A stretch of 64,000 bases of DNA from an uncultured Erysipelotrichaceae bacterium (GCA_902761685.1 CACWLI010000002.1:62001-126000), one strand, 5' to 3'; positions 25,224 through 34,985 are shown, counted from the stretch's first letter. Numbers and translations: made by a program. Notes: a model not told the origin generated them from the letters alone.

Positions 25224-27054
25224 TGATAGACCTTGGTTAGAATTTTACAAAGAGGGTGTTAGTCCAAATTTAAATTATAGTACTACATCAATGGTTGGAT
25301 ATTTACTTGATGCTGTTGCTAGATTTCCTGAGTATCCAGCTTATGAATATTATGGTAAAACTGTAACTTTTAGAGAGTTATATGAAGATATAAGAAGGAA
25401 TGCGGCTTGTTTAAAACAACAAGGTGTAAAAGAAGGAGATAAGGTAACGATATGTATGCCTAATACACCTTCTGCTATTGTGATGTTTTATGCAATAAAT
25501 ATGGTTGGAGCTGTTGCTGCAATGGTTCATCCATTATCTGCAGAAAATGAAATAGAATTATATTTAAATGAAAGTGAAAGCGAGTTTTTGTTTGCTTTAG
25601 ATTTAGTTTATGAAAAAGTTCGTAATATTATAGATAATACAAAAGTTAAAAAAATAGTTATTGGTAGTGTTGGAGATAATTTAAAAACTATTAAAAAAAT
25701 ATTATATAAATATAAATCTCGTGATCAAAGACCACATATTGAAACTACAGATGATATTATGACATATTCTGAATTTTTAAATTATGGATATGGTTATGAT
25801 GGAGAAATAATGGTATTAAGAAAACCAAAAGATCCAGCAGTTATTTTATATAGTGGTGGAACTAGTGGTGCTCCTAAGGGAATTATGTTATCTAATCTAA
25901 ACTTTAATGCTTTAGCACTCCAATCACATTTAATGTGTGATCCTTCTAAAGAAGGAGATTCAATTCTTGCAATATTACCAATATTTCATGGATTTGGTCT
26001 TGGAGTATGTATTCATACTACACTTGGATGCGGAATGAAAGTAATATTAGTTCCAGATTTTAATCCTAAAAATTTAGTTAAAGAAATAAAAAAACATCAA
26101 CCTAATTTTTTATGTGCTGTTCCATCATTATTTGAAACACTTGCAAAGAGTAGTAATATTGGTAAAAATGATTTAGCATGTATAAAATGTGCAGTTTGTG
26201 GTGGAGATTTTATGTCTGCTGATTTGAAAAAAATGGTAGATGATTGTTTAAGAGAACATGGAAGTAGTGCTGAGGTTAGAGTTGGATATGGGCTTACAGA
26301 GGCAAGTGCTGCAACTTGTTTAACACCAACAGGTAGATATAAGGAAGGATCAATAGGTATTCCGTTCCCAGATACATATTATAAAATAGTAGAGATAGGT
26401 ACTCATGATGAAGCACCTTATGGAAAAGATGGGGAAATATGTATAAGTGGTCCAACAGTTATGATGGGGTATATTAATAATCCAGGTGAAACTGCTCAAG
26501 CTTTAAGAAAACATTCTGATGGAAAAATATGGTTACATACTGGTGATATTGGATGTATGGATAAAGAAGGTTATGTATTCTTTAAACAAAGACTAAAGAG
26601 AGTTATTATTTCTAATGGATATAATTTGTATCCTACATACATAGAGAATGTTTTAAACAATCATCCTAGTGTGCTTACAAGTACAGTAATTGGAATTCCT
26701 CATCCTAGAAAAGTACAAGTTGCAAAAGCATTTATTGTTCTAAAAGAAGGAATTAAACCATCAAAAGATTTATTAAAGAGCATTAAAAAACATTGTGAAA
26801 TAAATTTATCATCATACTCTCTTCCAGCAGAGTATGAATTTAGAGAAACTCTTCCAAAGACTCTTGTTGGAAAAGTCGCATATACTAAACTTGAAAAAGG
26901 TGAAGAAGTTGCACCACAAGTAATAGAAACAGAAAAAGAAAAAAGAAAAAGATTAAAAAGAGAACTAAAAGAACAAAAAAGACTTGAAAAGTTAAAAAGA
27001 AAAGAAGAAAAAAGAAGATTAAAGGAATTAAAAAAATCAGAAAAAAACAAATAA
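25201..27054 (+). CDS. AMP-forming acyl-CoA ligase with basic C-terminal tail
   Basis: A 617-residue ANL-superfamily enzyme that activates a carboxylate as acyl-AMP. YSGGTSGAPKG (about 217-227) is the phosphate loop, GYGLTEASAA the adenine motif, WLHTGDIG the hinge-side Asp and LPKTLVGKVAYT carries the C-terminal catalytic Lys. Long- versus medium-chain substrate is not decided. Beyond the usual end lies a ~45-residue tail almost wholly of Lys, Arg, Glu and Leu, probably one charged helix. I prefer ATG 25201 over ATG 25195 by spacing from GAGG. It overlaps the E2-like gene by 23 nt. Confidence 0.88.
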   Translation: MKKLKLNNDRPWLEFYKEGVSPNLNYSTTSMVGYLLDAVARFPEYPAYEYYGKTVTFRELYEDIRRNAACLKQQGVKEGDKVTICMPNTPSAIVMFYAINMVGAVAAMVHPLSAENEIELYLNESESEFLFALDLVYEKVRNIIDNTKVKKIVIGSVGDNLKTIKKILYKYKSRDQRPHIETTDDIMTYSEFLNYGYGYDGEIMVLRKPKDPAVILYSGGTSGAPKGIMLSNLNFNALALQSHLMCDPSKEGDSILAILPIFHGFGLGVCIHTTLGCGMKVILVPDFNPKNLVKEIKKHQPNFLCAVPSLFETLAKSSNIGKNDLACIKCAVCGGDFMSADLKKMVDDCLREHGSSAEVRVGYGLTEASAATCLTPTGRYKEGSIGIPFPDTYYKIVEIGTHDEAPYGKDGEICISGPTVMMGYINNPGETAQALRKHSDGKIWLHTGDIGCMDKEGYVFFKQRLKRVIISNGYNLYPTYIENVLNNHPSVLTSTVIGIPHPRKVQVAKAFIVLKEGIKPSKDLLKSIKKHCEINLSSYSLPAEYEFRETLPKTLVGKVAYTKLEKGEEVAPQVIETEKEKRKRLKRELKEQKRLEKLKRKEEKRRLKELKKSEKNK

Positions 27055-27097
27055 ATATACATAAAATTACAATAATATGTATACTAAGGAGCTAAAA

Positions 27098-28498
27098 ATG
27101 AAAAAATATGATGTAGCAATTGTAGGAGCAGGTCCTGCAGGATTATTTTGTGCATACGAATTAATTGAAAAAAATAATAAATTAAAAATTGCTTTAATTG
27201 ACAAAGGACGTAGAGCAGATACTAGAATGTGCCCTATGAAAGTAAATGGTGGAAAATGTTTGAATTGTAATCCATGTCAAATAATGTCTGGATATGGTGG
27301 CGCTGGAACATTTTCTGATGGTAAACTAAATTTTATTCCTAAACTTGGAAAAAGTGACTTATTTAAATATATGTCTCAAAGTGAAGCATATAAAATAATT
27401 GATGACACTGAAGAAATATTTACTAGATTTAAAATGGATAGTGAAGTATATCCATCTAACATGGATGAAGCTGAAGAAATAAAAAAAGAAGTTGCTAAGA
27501 CTGGTGCTAGACTTTTGTTAATTAAACAAAAACATTTAGGTAGTGATAAATTACCAACATATATAAAAGAATTTACTGATTATTTGGAAAATAAAGGTGT
27601 TGATATTTATCAAAATGCAGATGTTTTAGATATTGTTAGTAAAAAGAAAAATGAACACGAATTAATAATTAAAATGCCTAAGAAAGATGAAACGTTAGTT
27701 TCTAAGAATGTGGTGGTGGCTCCTGGTAGAACTGGTGCTAAGTGGGTTCAAGAATTAGCTGATAAATATAATATTCCTTATACTTCTCAAAGTATTGAAA
27801 TTGGTGTTAGGGTAGAAGTTAGAAAAGAAATACTAGAAGATATTACTAACGTAATATATGACCCAACAATATTTATTAAAACTGATACATATACTGATGA
27901 AATAAGAACATTTTGTACTAATCCTGGAGGATTTGTTACAAAAGAAAACTATTATGGATTTATTTGTGTAAATGGTCATTCTTTGAAAGATATTAAATCT
28001 AATAATTCTAATTTTGCTTTTATTAGTAAAGTTGGTCTTACTGAACCAGTTACAAATACAAGATTATATGGTGAAAGTATTGCTAGGATTGCTAATGTTT
28101 TAGGAGATGGAAAACCAATTGTTCAATCACTAAGAGACTTAAAGAAAGGTAGAAGAAGCGATTGGAAGAGAATAAATAAAGGATTTATTGAGCCAACATT
28201 AAAGGATTGTGTAGCAGGTGATCTTGCATTAATACTTCCACATAGAATAATAACTAACATATTAGAAGGACTTGAAAAGTTAGATAAAATAATACCTGGT
28301 GTTAATAATGATGAAACACTATTATATGGACCAGAAATTAAATTTTTTAGTAATGAAATTGATACCAATAATAAATTTAAATTAGAAGATTATGATATTT
28401 ATTTCATTGGTGATGGTTCTGGTAAAGCAGGTAATATCGTCACAGCAGCAGCAACTGGATTAATTGCTGCAAGAGATATATTAGAAAGAAAAAAATAA
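27098..28498 (+). CDS. FAD-dependent dehydrogenase (COG2509 type)
   Basis: A 466-residue flavoprotein. VAIVGAGPAGLFCAYEL at the start is the FAD-binding Rossmann loop; CPMKVNGGKCLNCNPC with GGAGTFSDGKLNF is the hallmark of the COG2509 family; GDGSGKAGNIVTAAATG near the end closes the FAD site. The family is common in Firmicutes but its substrate is not known. AAGGAG (27086-27091) places the start at 27098, not the upstream ATG at 27077. It follows the acyl ligase by 43 nt and may be in the same operon. Confidence 0.85.
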   Translation: MKKYDVAIVGAGPAGLFCAYELIEKNNKLKIALIDKGRRADTRMCPMKVNGGKCLNCNPCQIMSGYGGAGTFSDGKLNFIPKLGKSDLFKYMSQSEAYKIIDDTEEIFTRFKMDSEVYPSNMDEAEEIKKEVAKTGARLLLIKQKHLGSDKLPTYIKEFTDYLENKGVDIYQNADVLDIVSKKKNEHELIIKMPKKDETLVSKNVVVAPGRTGAKWVQELADKYNIPYTSQSIEIGVRVEVRKEILEDITNVIYDPTIFIKTDTYTDEIRTFCTNPGGFVTKENYYGFICVNGHSLKDIKSNNSNFAFISKVGLTEPVTNTRLYGESIARIANVLGDGKPIVQSLRDLKKGRRSDWKRINKGFIEPTLKDCVAGDLALILPHRIITNILEGLEKLDKIIPGVNNDETLLYGPEIKFFSNEIDTNNKFKLEDYDIYFIGDGSGKAGNIVTAAATGLIAARDILERKK

Positions 28499-28526
28499 TC
28501 AGGATTTTGTTCCTGATTTTTTTTAG
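28497..28526. terminator. Rho-independent terminator
   Basis: AATCAGGA (28497-28504) pairs with TCCTGATT (28511-28518), then a T run. It lies between convergent genes. Confidence 0.8.
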
Positions 28527-29458
28527 TCTACAATATAAACTGGTGTGCCTACTTCAATTCTATCATATAATACTTTTATTGCATCATCTGGTGTATTAAC
28601 ACATCCATGAGAACCATTGTAGTAATAATCCATTCCGCCAAATTTTGTTCTCCATGATGCATCATGAATACCATATTTATGTCCTTGAAATCCAATCCAA
28701 TAATCAACTTTTACAACATAATTTCCACTTTTTAGAATTGTATTTCTTGCTTTATTTACAACTTTGAAATTACCTTTTGGAGTTTTATCATATTTACCAC
28801 TAGTTATTGGAGTACTTAAGTATACTTTTCCATTTTCATAATAATCTAGTCTTTGTTTTGAAATAGAAACTTTAACATAGAATAAATCTTTTTTTTCTTT
28901 AACATGAACTATTACTTTCTTTTCACTTGTATTTTTACTTTTATCAGTTGCTTTCCATATTACTTCATAATCACCAACTTTAGTAGTATCAACATTTGAT
29001 ATTATATCAACTTTTATTTTTTCTTTTGGATCATAATTATCACTGACTGTGTATTTACAACCATTAAATTTATTATTGAGTACTACATATACTTCATTTT
29101 CACAATCAACTTGTATTATTGGAGATTGTTTATCTACAACTTTTACTTTTCTGATTAGTGATTTATTATAATTTTTATATTTTAATGTATATTTTACTTC
29201 ATAATCACCAACTTTAGTGGTATCTACTGTATTAGCAGTTTTAATATTAGCTTTATTGGAGTCATTTAAATCTATTGAATATCCTTCATCATTATAAGTT
29301 TCTCCATATACAACTGTTACTTTATTGTTTCCATTTAGTTTAAAACTGTTATCAACATTATTTCTAACATTAGAATATATTAAACCAATCATTCCCAAAA
29401 CAAAATGACTAATAACTAAAATCATACAAATTGTAAATTTCATTCTAATATTCTTCAT
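28523..29458 (-). CDS. L,D-transpeptidase with Ig-like repeats
   Basis: A 311-residue envelope protein. One hydrophobic segment (about 8-28) acts as anchor or signal. Two Ig-like repeats follow, each with the phrase TTKVGDYEV (about 75-83 and 154-162), of the DUF5011/bacterial Ig type. The C-terminal ~120 residues are a YkuD domain: HDASWRTKFGG and SHGCVN with catalytic Cys286. The enzyme would make 3-3 peptidoglycan cross-links or attach proteins to the wall. The domain order (anchor, Ig, Ig, YkuD) places catalysis away from the membrane. No clear ribosome binding site is seen before ATG 29458. Confidence 0.88.
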   Translation of the reverse strand: MKNIRMKFTICMILVISHFVLGMIGLIYSNVRNNVDNSFKLNGNNKVTVVYGETYNDEGYSIDLNDSNKANIKTANTVDTTKVGDYEVKYTLKYKNYNKSLIRKVKVVDKQSPIIQVDCENEVYVVLNNKFNGCKYTVSDNYDPKEKIKVDIISNVDTTKVGDYEVIWKATDKSKNTSEKKVIVHVKEKKDLFYVKVSISKQRLDYYENGKVYLSTPITSGKYDKTPKGNFKVVNKARNTILKSGNYVVKVDYWIGFQGHKYGIHDASWRTKFGGMDYYYNGSHGCVNTPDDAIKVLYDRIEVGTPVYIVD

Positions 29459-29671
29459 AACTGACTAAATAGTATCATAAATAATAATCAGCAAATAATT
29501 TTTAACATAATATTTACATGAATTAGTGTAAATATTTGTGTTAAATAAACTTTTGTGAATAAATAAATGTTGAATAATTTAATTAAAAAAGATATCTTAA
29601 TAAATGATAATTTTTATTTGTAATATTTTTTAATATAAGTTGATATTTTTATTTCAAAAAGATATATTGTG

Positions 29672-29680
29672 TGTTAAAAT
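29672..29680 (+). promoter_or_regulatory. Extended -10 promoter element of parA
   Basis: TGTTAAAAT, an extended -10 form, 27 nt before the GTG start. The 249-nt region upstream (29459-29707) is otherwise AT-rich; I saw no 16-nt parS palindrome and no clear DnaA-box cluster in it. Confidence 0.4.
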
Positions 29681-29707
29681 ATTATGTAGATAAGGAAGGT
29701 AAGCGCA

Positions 29708-30493
29708 GTGGGAAAAGTAATATCATTAGTAAATCAAAAAGGTGGAGTAGGAAAGACAACAACTAGTATAAATTTATCTAGTTCCTTAGGGCATTTAGGT
29801 AAAAAAGTTTTACTAATTGATTTGGATTCACAAAGTAATACTACTACAGGACTTGGAATTGAGAAATCTAAAATTAAAAAGAGTACATATGATGTTATAA
29901 TGGGTGCATGTGATATTAAAGATGCAATCATTAAAACACCATTTAAGAATTTAAGCGTAATACCATCTGTTATTGATTTAGCAGGTGCGGAAATAGAAAT
30001 AATGCAGATAAGTTATCAAGATAGAGAATTTATCATGACTGGACAATTAAAGAAACAAATAGATACCATTAGAGATAGATATGATTATATTATTATTGAT
30101 TGTCCACCAGCACTTGGTATTTTAACCACTAATGCTTTAGCAGCATCAGATTCTGTTTTAATACCAATTCAATGTGAGTACTATAGTTTAGAAGGGGTTA
30201 ATTTACTTTTAAAAACTATATTACAAGTACAAAAGAAGGTTAATCAAAATCTTGAAATAGAAGGGGTTTTATTAACAATGCTAGATGGAAGAACTTTACT
30301 TGGATTAGAAGTTGTTGAAGATGTTAGAAAGTTCTTTAATGAAAAAGTGTTTAGTACAATAATACCTAGATTAGTAAAATTAGTAGAGGCTCCATCACAT
30401 GGTAAGCCAATTATAGAATATGATCCTAAAAGTAAGGGTGCTCTTGCATACCTTAATTTAGCTAAAGAGGTGATTGAAAGAAATGGAAACTAA
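29708..30493 (+). CDS. parA: ParA/Soj chromosome-partitioning ATPase
   Basis: A 261-residue Walker-type ATPase. KGGVGKTTTSINL (11-23) is the deviant Walker A with signature Lys, DLDSQSNTTTGLG the A' motif and YDYIIIDCPPALG the Walker B. It moves or segregates origin regions with ParB. It starts with GTG, supported by AAGGAAGG (29693-29700) and by the expected MGKVISLVNQ start. It has the chromosomal Soj length and lacks the N-terminal HTH of plasmid types. It overlaps parB by 11 nt. Confidence 0.92.
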   Translation: MGKVISLVNQKGGVGKTTTSINLSSSLGHLGKKVLLIDLDSQSNTTTGLGIEKSKIKKSTYDVIMGACDIKDAIIKTPFKNLSVIPSVIDLAGAEIEIMQISYQDREFIMTGQLKKQIDTIRDRYDYIIIDCPPALGILTTNALAASDSVLIPIQCEYYSLEGVNLLLKTILQVQKKVNQNLEIEGVLLTMLDGRTLLGLEVVEDVRKFFNEKVFSTIIPRLVKLVEAPSHGKPIIEYDPKSKGALAYLNLAKEVIERNGN

Positions 30494-31388
30494 TAATAGA
30501 AGAAAGGCATTAGGAAAGGGTTTAGAACAATTATTTAGTAATGAATCTTTATATTCTAATCCACTTGAAACATTAGAAAATGAAATAGTAAATAATACAC
30601 CAAAAGAAGATGTTGTAGAAGTTAATCTTGATGAACTTAGAAGTAATCCATATCAACCTAGAAAAACTTTTGATCAAGAAAAGTTACAAGAATTAGCTGA
30701 TTCTATAAAAGAATTTGGCGTTTTAGAACCAATAATCATTAAAAAAAGTCTAAGAGGATATGAAATTGTCGCTGGTGAAAGAAGATGTAAGGCTAGTGAA
30801 CTTGCAGGGCTTAAAACAATACCAGCAATTATAAAAGATTTTAGTGATGAAGAAATGATGCAAATTGCTGTTCTTGAAAATATTCAAAGAGAAGATTTAA
30901 CAGCAATAGAAGAAGCACAAGCATATGATAAATTAGTTAAATCACTTGGCATTTCTCAAGAAGAACTAGCTCGTAGAATAGGTAAAAGTAGAAGTTATGT
31001 TACAAACATGATTGGATTATTAAAATTGCCAGAAGATGTTAAAAATGATGTTCTTGAAGGATTAATATCTATGGGACATGCTAGAATTCTTAGTAAGTTA
31101 GAAGATGTAGAAGTTATCAGAGAATTAGCTTTGAGAGTTAAAAATGAACATTTATCTGTTAGAGATTTAGAAGAAATAACTAGTGATCCTAATTATAAGA
31201 GAAAAAATCCTACTATGACAAAAACTAAAGTAGTTAATACACAATATAACTATGTTGCTGAAGCATTAACTGATAAAATAGGTAATAAAGTAAAGATTCA
31301 AAATAAAAAAATAGTTATTCCTTTTAATAGTGATAAAGATTTAGAAAGAATTCTTGAAATATTAAGTGTTGAAGTGAAAGTTGATTAA
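30483..31388 (+). CDS. parB: ParB/Spo0J chromosome-partitioning protein
   Basis: A 302-residue ParB. RRKALGKGLEQLF at the start is the typical N-terminus that stimulates ParA. NPYQPRKTFD (about 58-67) opens the CTPase/nuclease-like domain and GERRCKASELAGL is its conserved CTP-binding box; SQEELARRIGKSRSYVTNMIGLL is the HTH that binds parS. A basic linker and a short dimerisation domain follow. ATG 30483 is preferred over TTG 30474 by spacing from GAGGTG. Confidence 0.92.
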   Translation: METNNRRKALGKGLEQLFSNESLYSNPLETLENEIVNNTPKEDVVEVNLDELRSNPYQPRKTFDQEKLQELADSIKEFGVLEPIIIKKSLRGYEIVAGERRCKASELAGLKTIPAIIKDFSDEEMMQIAVLENIQREDLTAIEEAQAYDKLVKSLGISQEELARRIGKSRSYVTNMIGLLKLPEDVKNDVLEGLISMGHARILSKLEDVEVIRELALRVKNEHLSVRDLEEITSDPNYKRKNPTMTKTKVVNTQYNYVAEALTDKIGNKVKIQNKKIVIPFNSDKDLERILEILSVEVKVD

Positions 31389-31389
31389 T

Positions 31390-31575
31390 ATGAATAAAGA
31401 TTATAAAATAGGGAGCAAAGTTATAATGAAAAAACAACATCCATGTGGGACTAACTTATGGGAAGTTACAAGAGTGGGTGTTGATATTAAAATTAAGTGT
31501 ATTAATTGTGGTAGAAGTATCATGATGGATAGAACTGAATTTAATAAAAAGCTTAAGAAAGTAGAGGAATATTAA
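31390..31575 (+). CDS. DUF951 small zinc-ribbon-like protein
   Basis: A 61-residue protein of the DUF951 (YyzM) family. KKQHPCGTNLWEVTRVG and IKCINCGRSIMMDR are its two halves; three Cys could bind a metal. The family is a constant neighbour of ychF near the chromosome origin in Firmicutes and has no known function. I place the start at ATG 31390, just after the parB stop. Its stop shares one base with the next start (TAATG). Confidence 0.88.
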   Translation: MNKDYKIGSKVIMKKQHPCGTNLWEVTRVGVDIKIKCINCGRSIMMDRTEFNKKLKKVEEY

Positions 31576-33104
31576 TGTTTAAGAGAAGAAAAAAATTAAG
31601 TCCTATAATGACATTTATTATTCTTACAATTGTTACTGTAGTATTAAGTGGTTTTCTTAATTTAATTAATGTTCAAAGTGAATATGTAACAGTAAACAGA
31701 GCAACTAATGATTTTGTTAATAATGTGGTTGAAGTTAAAAACTTATTTAGTTTAAGTGGTATTAAATATATAGTTACTCATGCTGTTCAAAACTTTGTAG
31801 AGTTTGAACCATTATCAACATTAATTATTGTATTAATAGGGATAGGTGTATTAGAAAAAACTGGTTTTTTGAAAGCATTTTTTACTTTATTAACTAAAAA
31901 TTCTAAAAAGAATACTATAACATTTATATTAATATTTATTAGTTTATGTTTTTCACTACTTGGTAATATTGGATTTGTAGTTATGTTACCAATTGGAGCA
32001 TTACTATTTAAGTATGGTAGAAGAAATCCATTTGGGGGAATAATTGCTTCATTTGCATCATTATCATTTGGGACAGGAATTAATATATTCTTATCAGCTA
32101 ATGATAGTTCATTGTTAACACTAACATTAAAAGCTGCTAGAGTATTAGATAAATCATATAGTATTGGAGTATTCTTTTCATTATTTATAATGATAGTTAT
32201 ATTATTAATTACTTCATTTGTATTTACTAGAATAACAGAAAAAAGAATTATGCCAAAATTACCAAGATATGAAAGTGATGAAGAAGAATTATTAATAACA
32301 AATAAAGAATTAAGAGGATTAATTATAGGAATTGGTGCTGGAATTATTTATGCTTTAATTATAATCTATATGATTATTCCAGGATTACCATTATCAGGAG
32401 CTCTATTAGATTCAAGAGCTGAAATGTATATTGATAAATTATTTGGAGCTAATTCATTATTTAATCAAGGATTTATATTTATTGTAACAATATTTTTCTT
32501 TGTAATTGGTCTTGGATATGGTTTAATGGCTAAAACTATAAAAAATAGTAAAGATTTAACAGAAGGTTTAGCTTATTCACTAGATGGAATAGGAAGTATA
32601 CTTGTATTATTATTCTTTTCATCATTATTTATTAGTGTGTTTAAAGAAAGTGGAATAGGAGAAGTAGTTACTTCATCAATATCAAATGTTATTGGTGGAT
32701 TAAAGTTTACTGGGATTGGTTTAATATTAATTACTATATTACTTGTTGCTATTGCTAATGTTTTTTGTCCTGATTCACTTACAAAGTGGACAATATTATC
32801 TTCAACAATAGTCCCACTATTTATGAATGCAAGTATTAGTCCAGAATTTTCTCAAATAATATATGTTGCTGGAGATACAATTACTAATGGTTTAACACCT
32901 GTATTTGTATATTTTGTAATTTATATTGCGTTTTTAGAGAAATATAATAAAGGGGAGATGGTTTCGTTGTTTGGAAGTGTAAAATATTTAGTACCATATA
33001 GTATTTATTGTACTATTGTTTTTTGCTTAGTTATTGTTGGTTGGTATATGATAGGTATTCCTTGTGGAATAGGGTCATTCCCAGGTGTTGTATATGGCGC
33101 TTAA
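31575..33104 (+). CDS. AbgT-family transporter
   Basis: A 509-residue membrane protein with about 12-13 helices. SLLGNIGFVVMLPIGALLF, SFGTGINIFLSANDSS and NVFCPDSLTKWTILS are conserved blocks of the AbgT family, which covers p-aminobenzoyl-glutamate importers and proton-driven exporters of folate-related compounds or sulfonamides. It sits between DUF951 and ychF, which are normally direct neighbours, and overlaps both by 1 and 11 nt, so it has been built into the operon. Direction of transport is open. Confidence 0.85.
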   Translation: MFKRRKKLSPIMTFIILTIVTVVLSGFLNLINVQSEYVTVNRATNDFVNNVVEVKNLFSLSGIKYIVTHAVQNFVEFEPLSTLIIVLIGIGVLEKTGFLKAFFTLLTKNSKKNTITFILIFISLCFSLLGNIGFVVMLPIGALLFKYGRRNPFGGIIASFASLSFGTGINIFLSANDSSLLTLTLKAARVLDKSYSIGVFFSLFIMIVILLITSFVFTRITEKRIMPKLPRYESDEEELLITNKELRGLIIGIGAGIIYALIIIYMIIPGLPLSGALLDSRAEMYIDKLFGANSLFNQGFIFIVTIFFFVIGLGYGLMAKTIKNSKDLTEGLAYSLDGIGSILVLLFFSSLFISVFKESGIGEVVTSSISNVIGGLKFTGIGLILITILLVAIANVFCPDSLTKWTILSSTIVPLFMNASISPEFSQIIYVAGDTITNGLTPVFVYFVIYIAFLEKYNKGEMVSLFGSVKYLVPYSIYCTIVFCLVIVGWYMIGIPCGIGSFPGVVYGA

Positions 33105-34200
33105 AGCAGGAATAATTGGACTTCCTAATGTTGGAAAAAGTACTTTGTTTAATGCAATAACAAAGAAAAATATATTAGCTGCGAATTATCCATTTGCGAC
33201 AATTGATCCAAATGTAGGGGTTGTAACTGTACCAGATAAAAGATTAGAAACATTAAATGATATGTATATGCCTGAAAGATTAATCGCAACTCAATATGAA
33301 TTTATTGATATTGCTGGTTTGGTAAAAGGAGCTTCTACTGGTGAAGGATTAGGTAATAAATTTTTAGCTAATATTAGAGAAGTAGATGCTATTGTACAAG
33401 TTGTTAGATGTTTTGAGAATAAAGATATTATTCATGTAGAAGGAAGCATTGATCCTACTCGTGATATAGAAATAGTAAATTATGAATTAATTTTAAGTGA
33501 TTTAGAAATAGTTGAAAATAGACTTCTTAAAATAGAAAAGAAAGCTACTACAACTAATGATAAAGATGGACTATACGAAGTTGCATTACTAAAAAAAGCT
33601 AAAGATGCTTTAAGTAGTGGAACCATGTTAAGATTAATAGAGTTTGATGAAAAAGAGTCTAAATTATTAAAAACATATAATTTAATTACTAATAAACCAT
33701 TTATTTATTTAGCTAATGTTAGTGAAGATGACTTATTAAATAATGGTAATGAATATGTTAATAAGGTTAGAGAAATAGCATCAAAAGAAAATGCATCTGT
33801 TGTACTTATGTGTGCTAAAATTGAAAGTGAATTATCTGAATTAGATGAGGAAACTAAAAAAGAATTTTTACGTGATCTTGGAATAGCAAATAGTGGACTT
33901 GATCAATTAATTCATATTACATATCATATGTTAGGTTTAAAAACATTCTTTACTGTTGGTAAAGATGAGGTAAGAGCTTGGACATTTAAAGATGGTATGA
34001 AAGCACCTGAATGTGCTGGTATAATTCATACTGATTTTGAAAAAGGTTTTATTAAAGCTGAAGTTATGAGTTATGATGATTTAATTGAGTGTGGAAGTGA
34101 ATTAAAAGTTAAAGAAGCTGGTAAAGCTAGACTTGAAGGCAAAGAATATGTAATGCAAGATGGAGATATTTGCTATTTTAGATTTAATGTTACTAAATAA
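33094..34200 (+). CDS. ychF: Redox-regulated ATPase YchF
   Basis: A 368-residue Obg-family P-loop protein. [13 protein letters not shown] (about 8-20) is the Walker [18 protein letters not shown] the switch II region; the usual G4 NKxD is replaced by NVSED, as expected for the ATP-preferring YchF. A TGS domain with [12 protein letters not shown] and [15 protein letters not shown] closes the protein. It binds ribosomes and affects stress responses. ATG 33094 is chosen over GTG 33085 by AGGTG spacing. It is the last gene of the parA operon and is followed by a terminator. Confidence 0.93.
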   Translation: MALKAGIIGLPNVGKSTLFNAITKKNILAANYPFATIDPNVGVVTVPDKRLETLNDMYMPERLIATQYEFIDIAGLVKGASTGEGLGNKFLANIREVDAIVQVVRCFENKDIIHVEGSIDPTRDIEIVNYELILSDLEIVENRLLKIEKKATTTNDKDGLYEVALLKKAKDALSSGTMLRLIEFDEKESKLLKTYNLITNKPFIYLANVSEDDLLNNGNEYVNKVREIASKENASVVLMCAKIESELSELDEETKKEFLRDLGIANSGLDQLIHITYHMLGLKTFFTVGKDEVRAWTFKDGMKAPECAGIIHTDFEKGFIKAEVMSYDDLIECGSELKVKEAGKARLEGKEYVMQDGDICYFRFNVTK

Positions 34201-34222
34201 GAGTAGAAATACTCTTTTTTAT
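34200..34222 (+). terminator. Rho-independent terminator
   Basis: AAGAGTA and TACTCTT arms with a GAAA tetraloop, followed by a T run. It ends the parA-ychF operon. Confidence 0.75.
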
Positions 34223-34256
34223 TTGGTATAATTATTATAATAGAAGGTGAAAAAGA

Positions 34257-34964
34257 ATGAAGGGTAAAAAAATATTAGTTATAATTAGTATATTGTTAGT
34301 ATTATTTTTATCTTTAGGTATAACAGGATTGTTTACTAAAAATAAACTTGAAAAAGAAAAAAATAAGCAATCAACTACTCCTGTAGTTGAAAAAAAAGAA
34401 CTAATTATTCCTGATGATGCTGTTAAATTGGACATTCCAGTTGTTGAAATTGAAGACCTTAATAAAAAATTAGAGCAATTTGCATTTGCTGATATAAATT
34501 ATAGTCGTGTTGTTGGTGGTCAAGGAAATATTGGAGTTATTGAAAAAAGTGGTGATACTATTTTTTTAAGATTAGCAAATTTTGAAGTAGAAAAAGTTTT
34601 AAAAATAACATCATTACCTAATGCTAAATCACTTGCTATGATTGATATAGGCCCAGGTCAAATATCCTATTTTTTATGTGATGATGGATTTTTATATTAT
34701 AGTTTAGATATTAATAAAGAAGTTGTAGATAATGAAAATTATGAACCAGTAGTAACAAGAGCTCTTACAGTACCTATTGAATCAATGGCTGTGGGTAAAA
34801 TTGAGCAATCAATTATTGATAATGATATGACCCGTTCAGCATTTATATATTTGAAAACAATGGATGGAAGAATACTTACTACTGAATTTGTATCCAATGG
34901 TAATGAGCAAGCTGAGTTTGTTGAGTTAGTTGAAAAGAACACAAAAAAAGATATTACTGAGTAA
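34257..34964 (+). CDS. Membrane-anchored protein of unknown function
   Basis: A 235-residue protein with a basic start, one hydrophobic segment (about 5-24) and then an extracytoplasmic region. A Lys/Gln linker (about 30-45) precedes a beta-rich domain containing strands such as GNIGVIEKSGDTIFLRLANF and YFLCDDGFLYYSLDI, which might be a single beta-propeller-like or PQQ-like segment. No catalytic motif is recognised. AAGGTGAA lies before the ATG. It is a single-gene unit with a strong terminator. Confidence 0.6.
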   Translation: MKGKKILVIISILLVLFLSLGITGLFTKNKLEKEKNKQSTTPVVEKKELIIPDDAVKLDIPVVEIEDLNKKLEQFAFADINYSRVVGGQGNIGVIEKSGDTIFLRLANFEVEKVLKITSLPNAKSLAMIDIGPGQISYFLCDDGFLYYSLDINKEVVDNENYEPVVTRALTVPIESMAVGKIEQSIIDNDMTRSAFIYLKTMDGRILTTEFVSNGNEQAEFVELVEKNTKKDITE

Positions 34965-34976
34965 TATCTTTTTTAT
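34945..34976. terminator. Bidirectional terminator hairpin
   Basis: AAAAAGATATTAC (34945-34957) pairs with GTAATATCTTTTT (34961-34973) around TGA. It serves the + gene ending at 34964 and lies just past the end of the convergent hsp20. Confidence 0.8.
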
Positions 34977-34985
34977 TTTTCTAAT

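Noticed and set aside
29459..29707. Possible replication origin or parS site upstream of parA
   Set aside because: The region is AT-rich, but no DnaA-box cluster and no 16-nt parS-type palindrome could be read.
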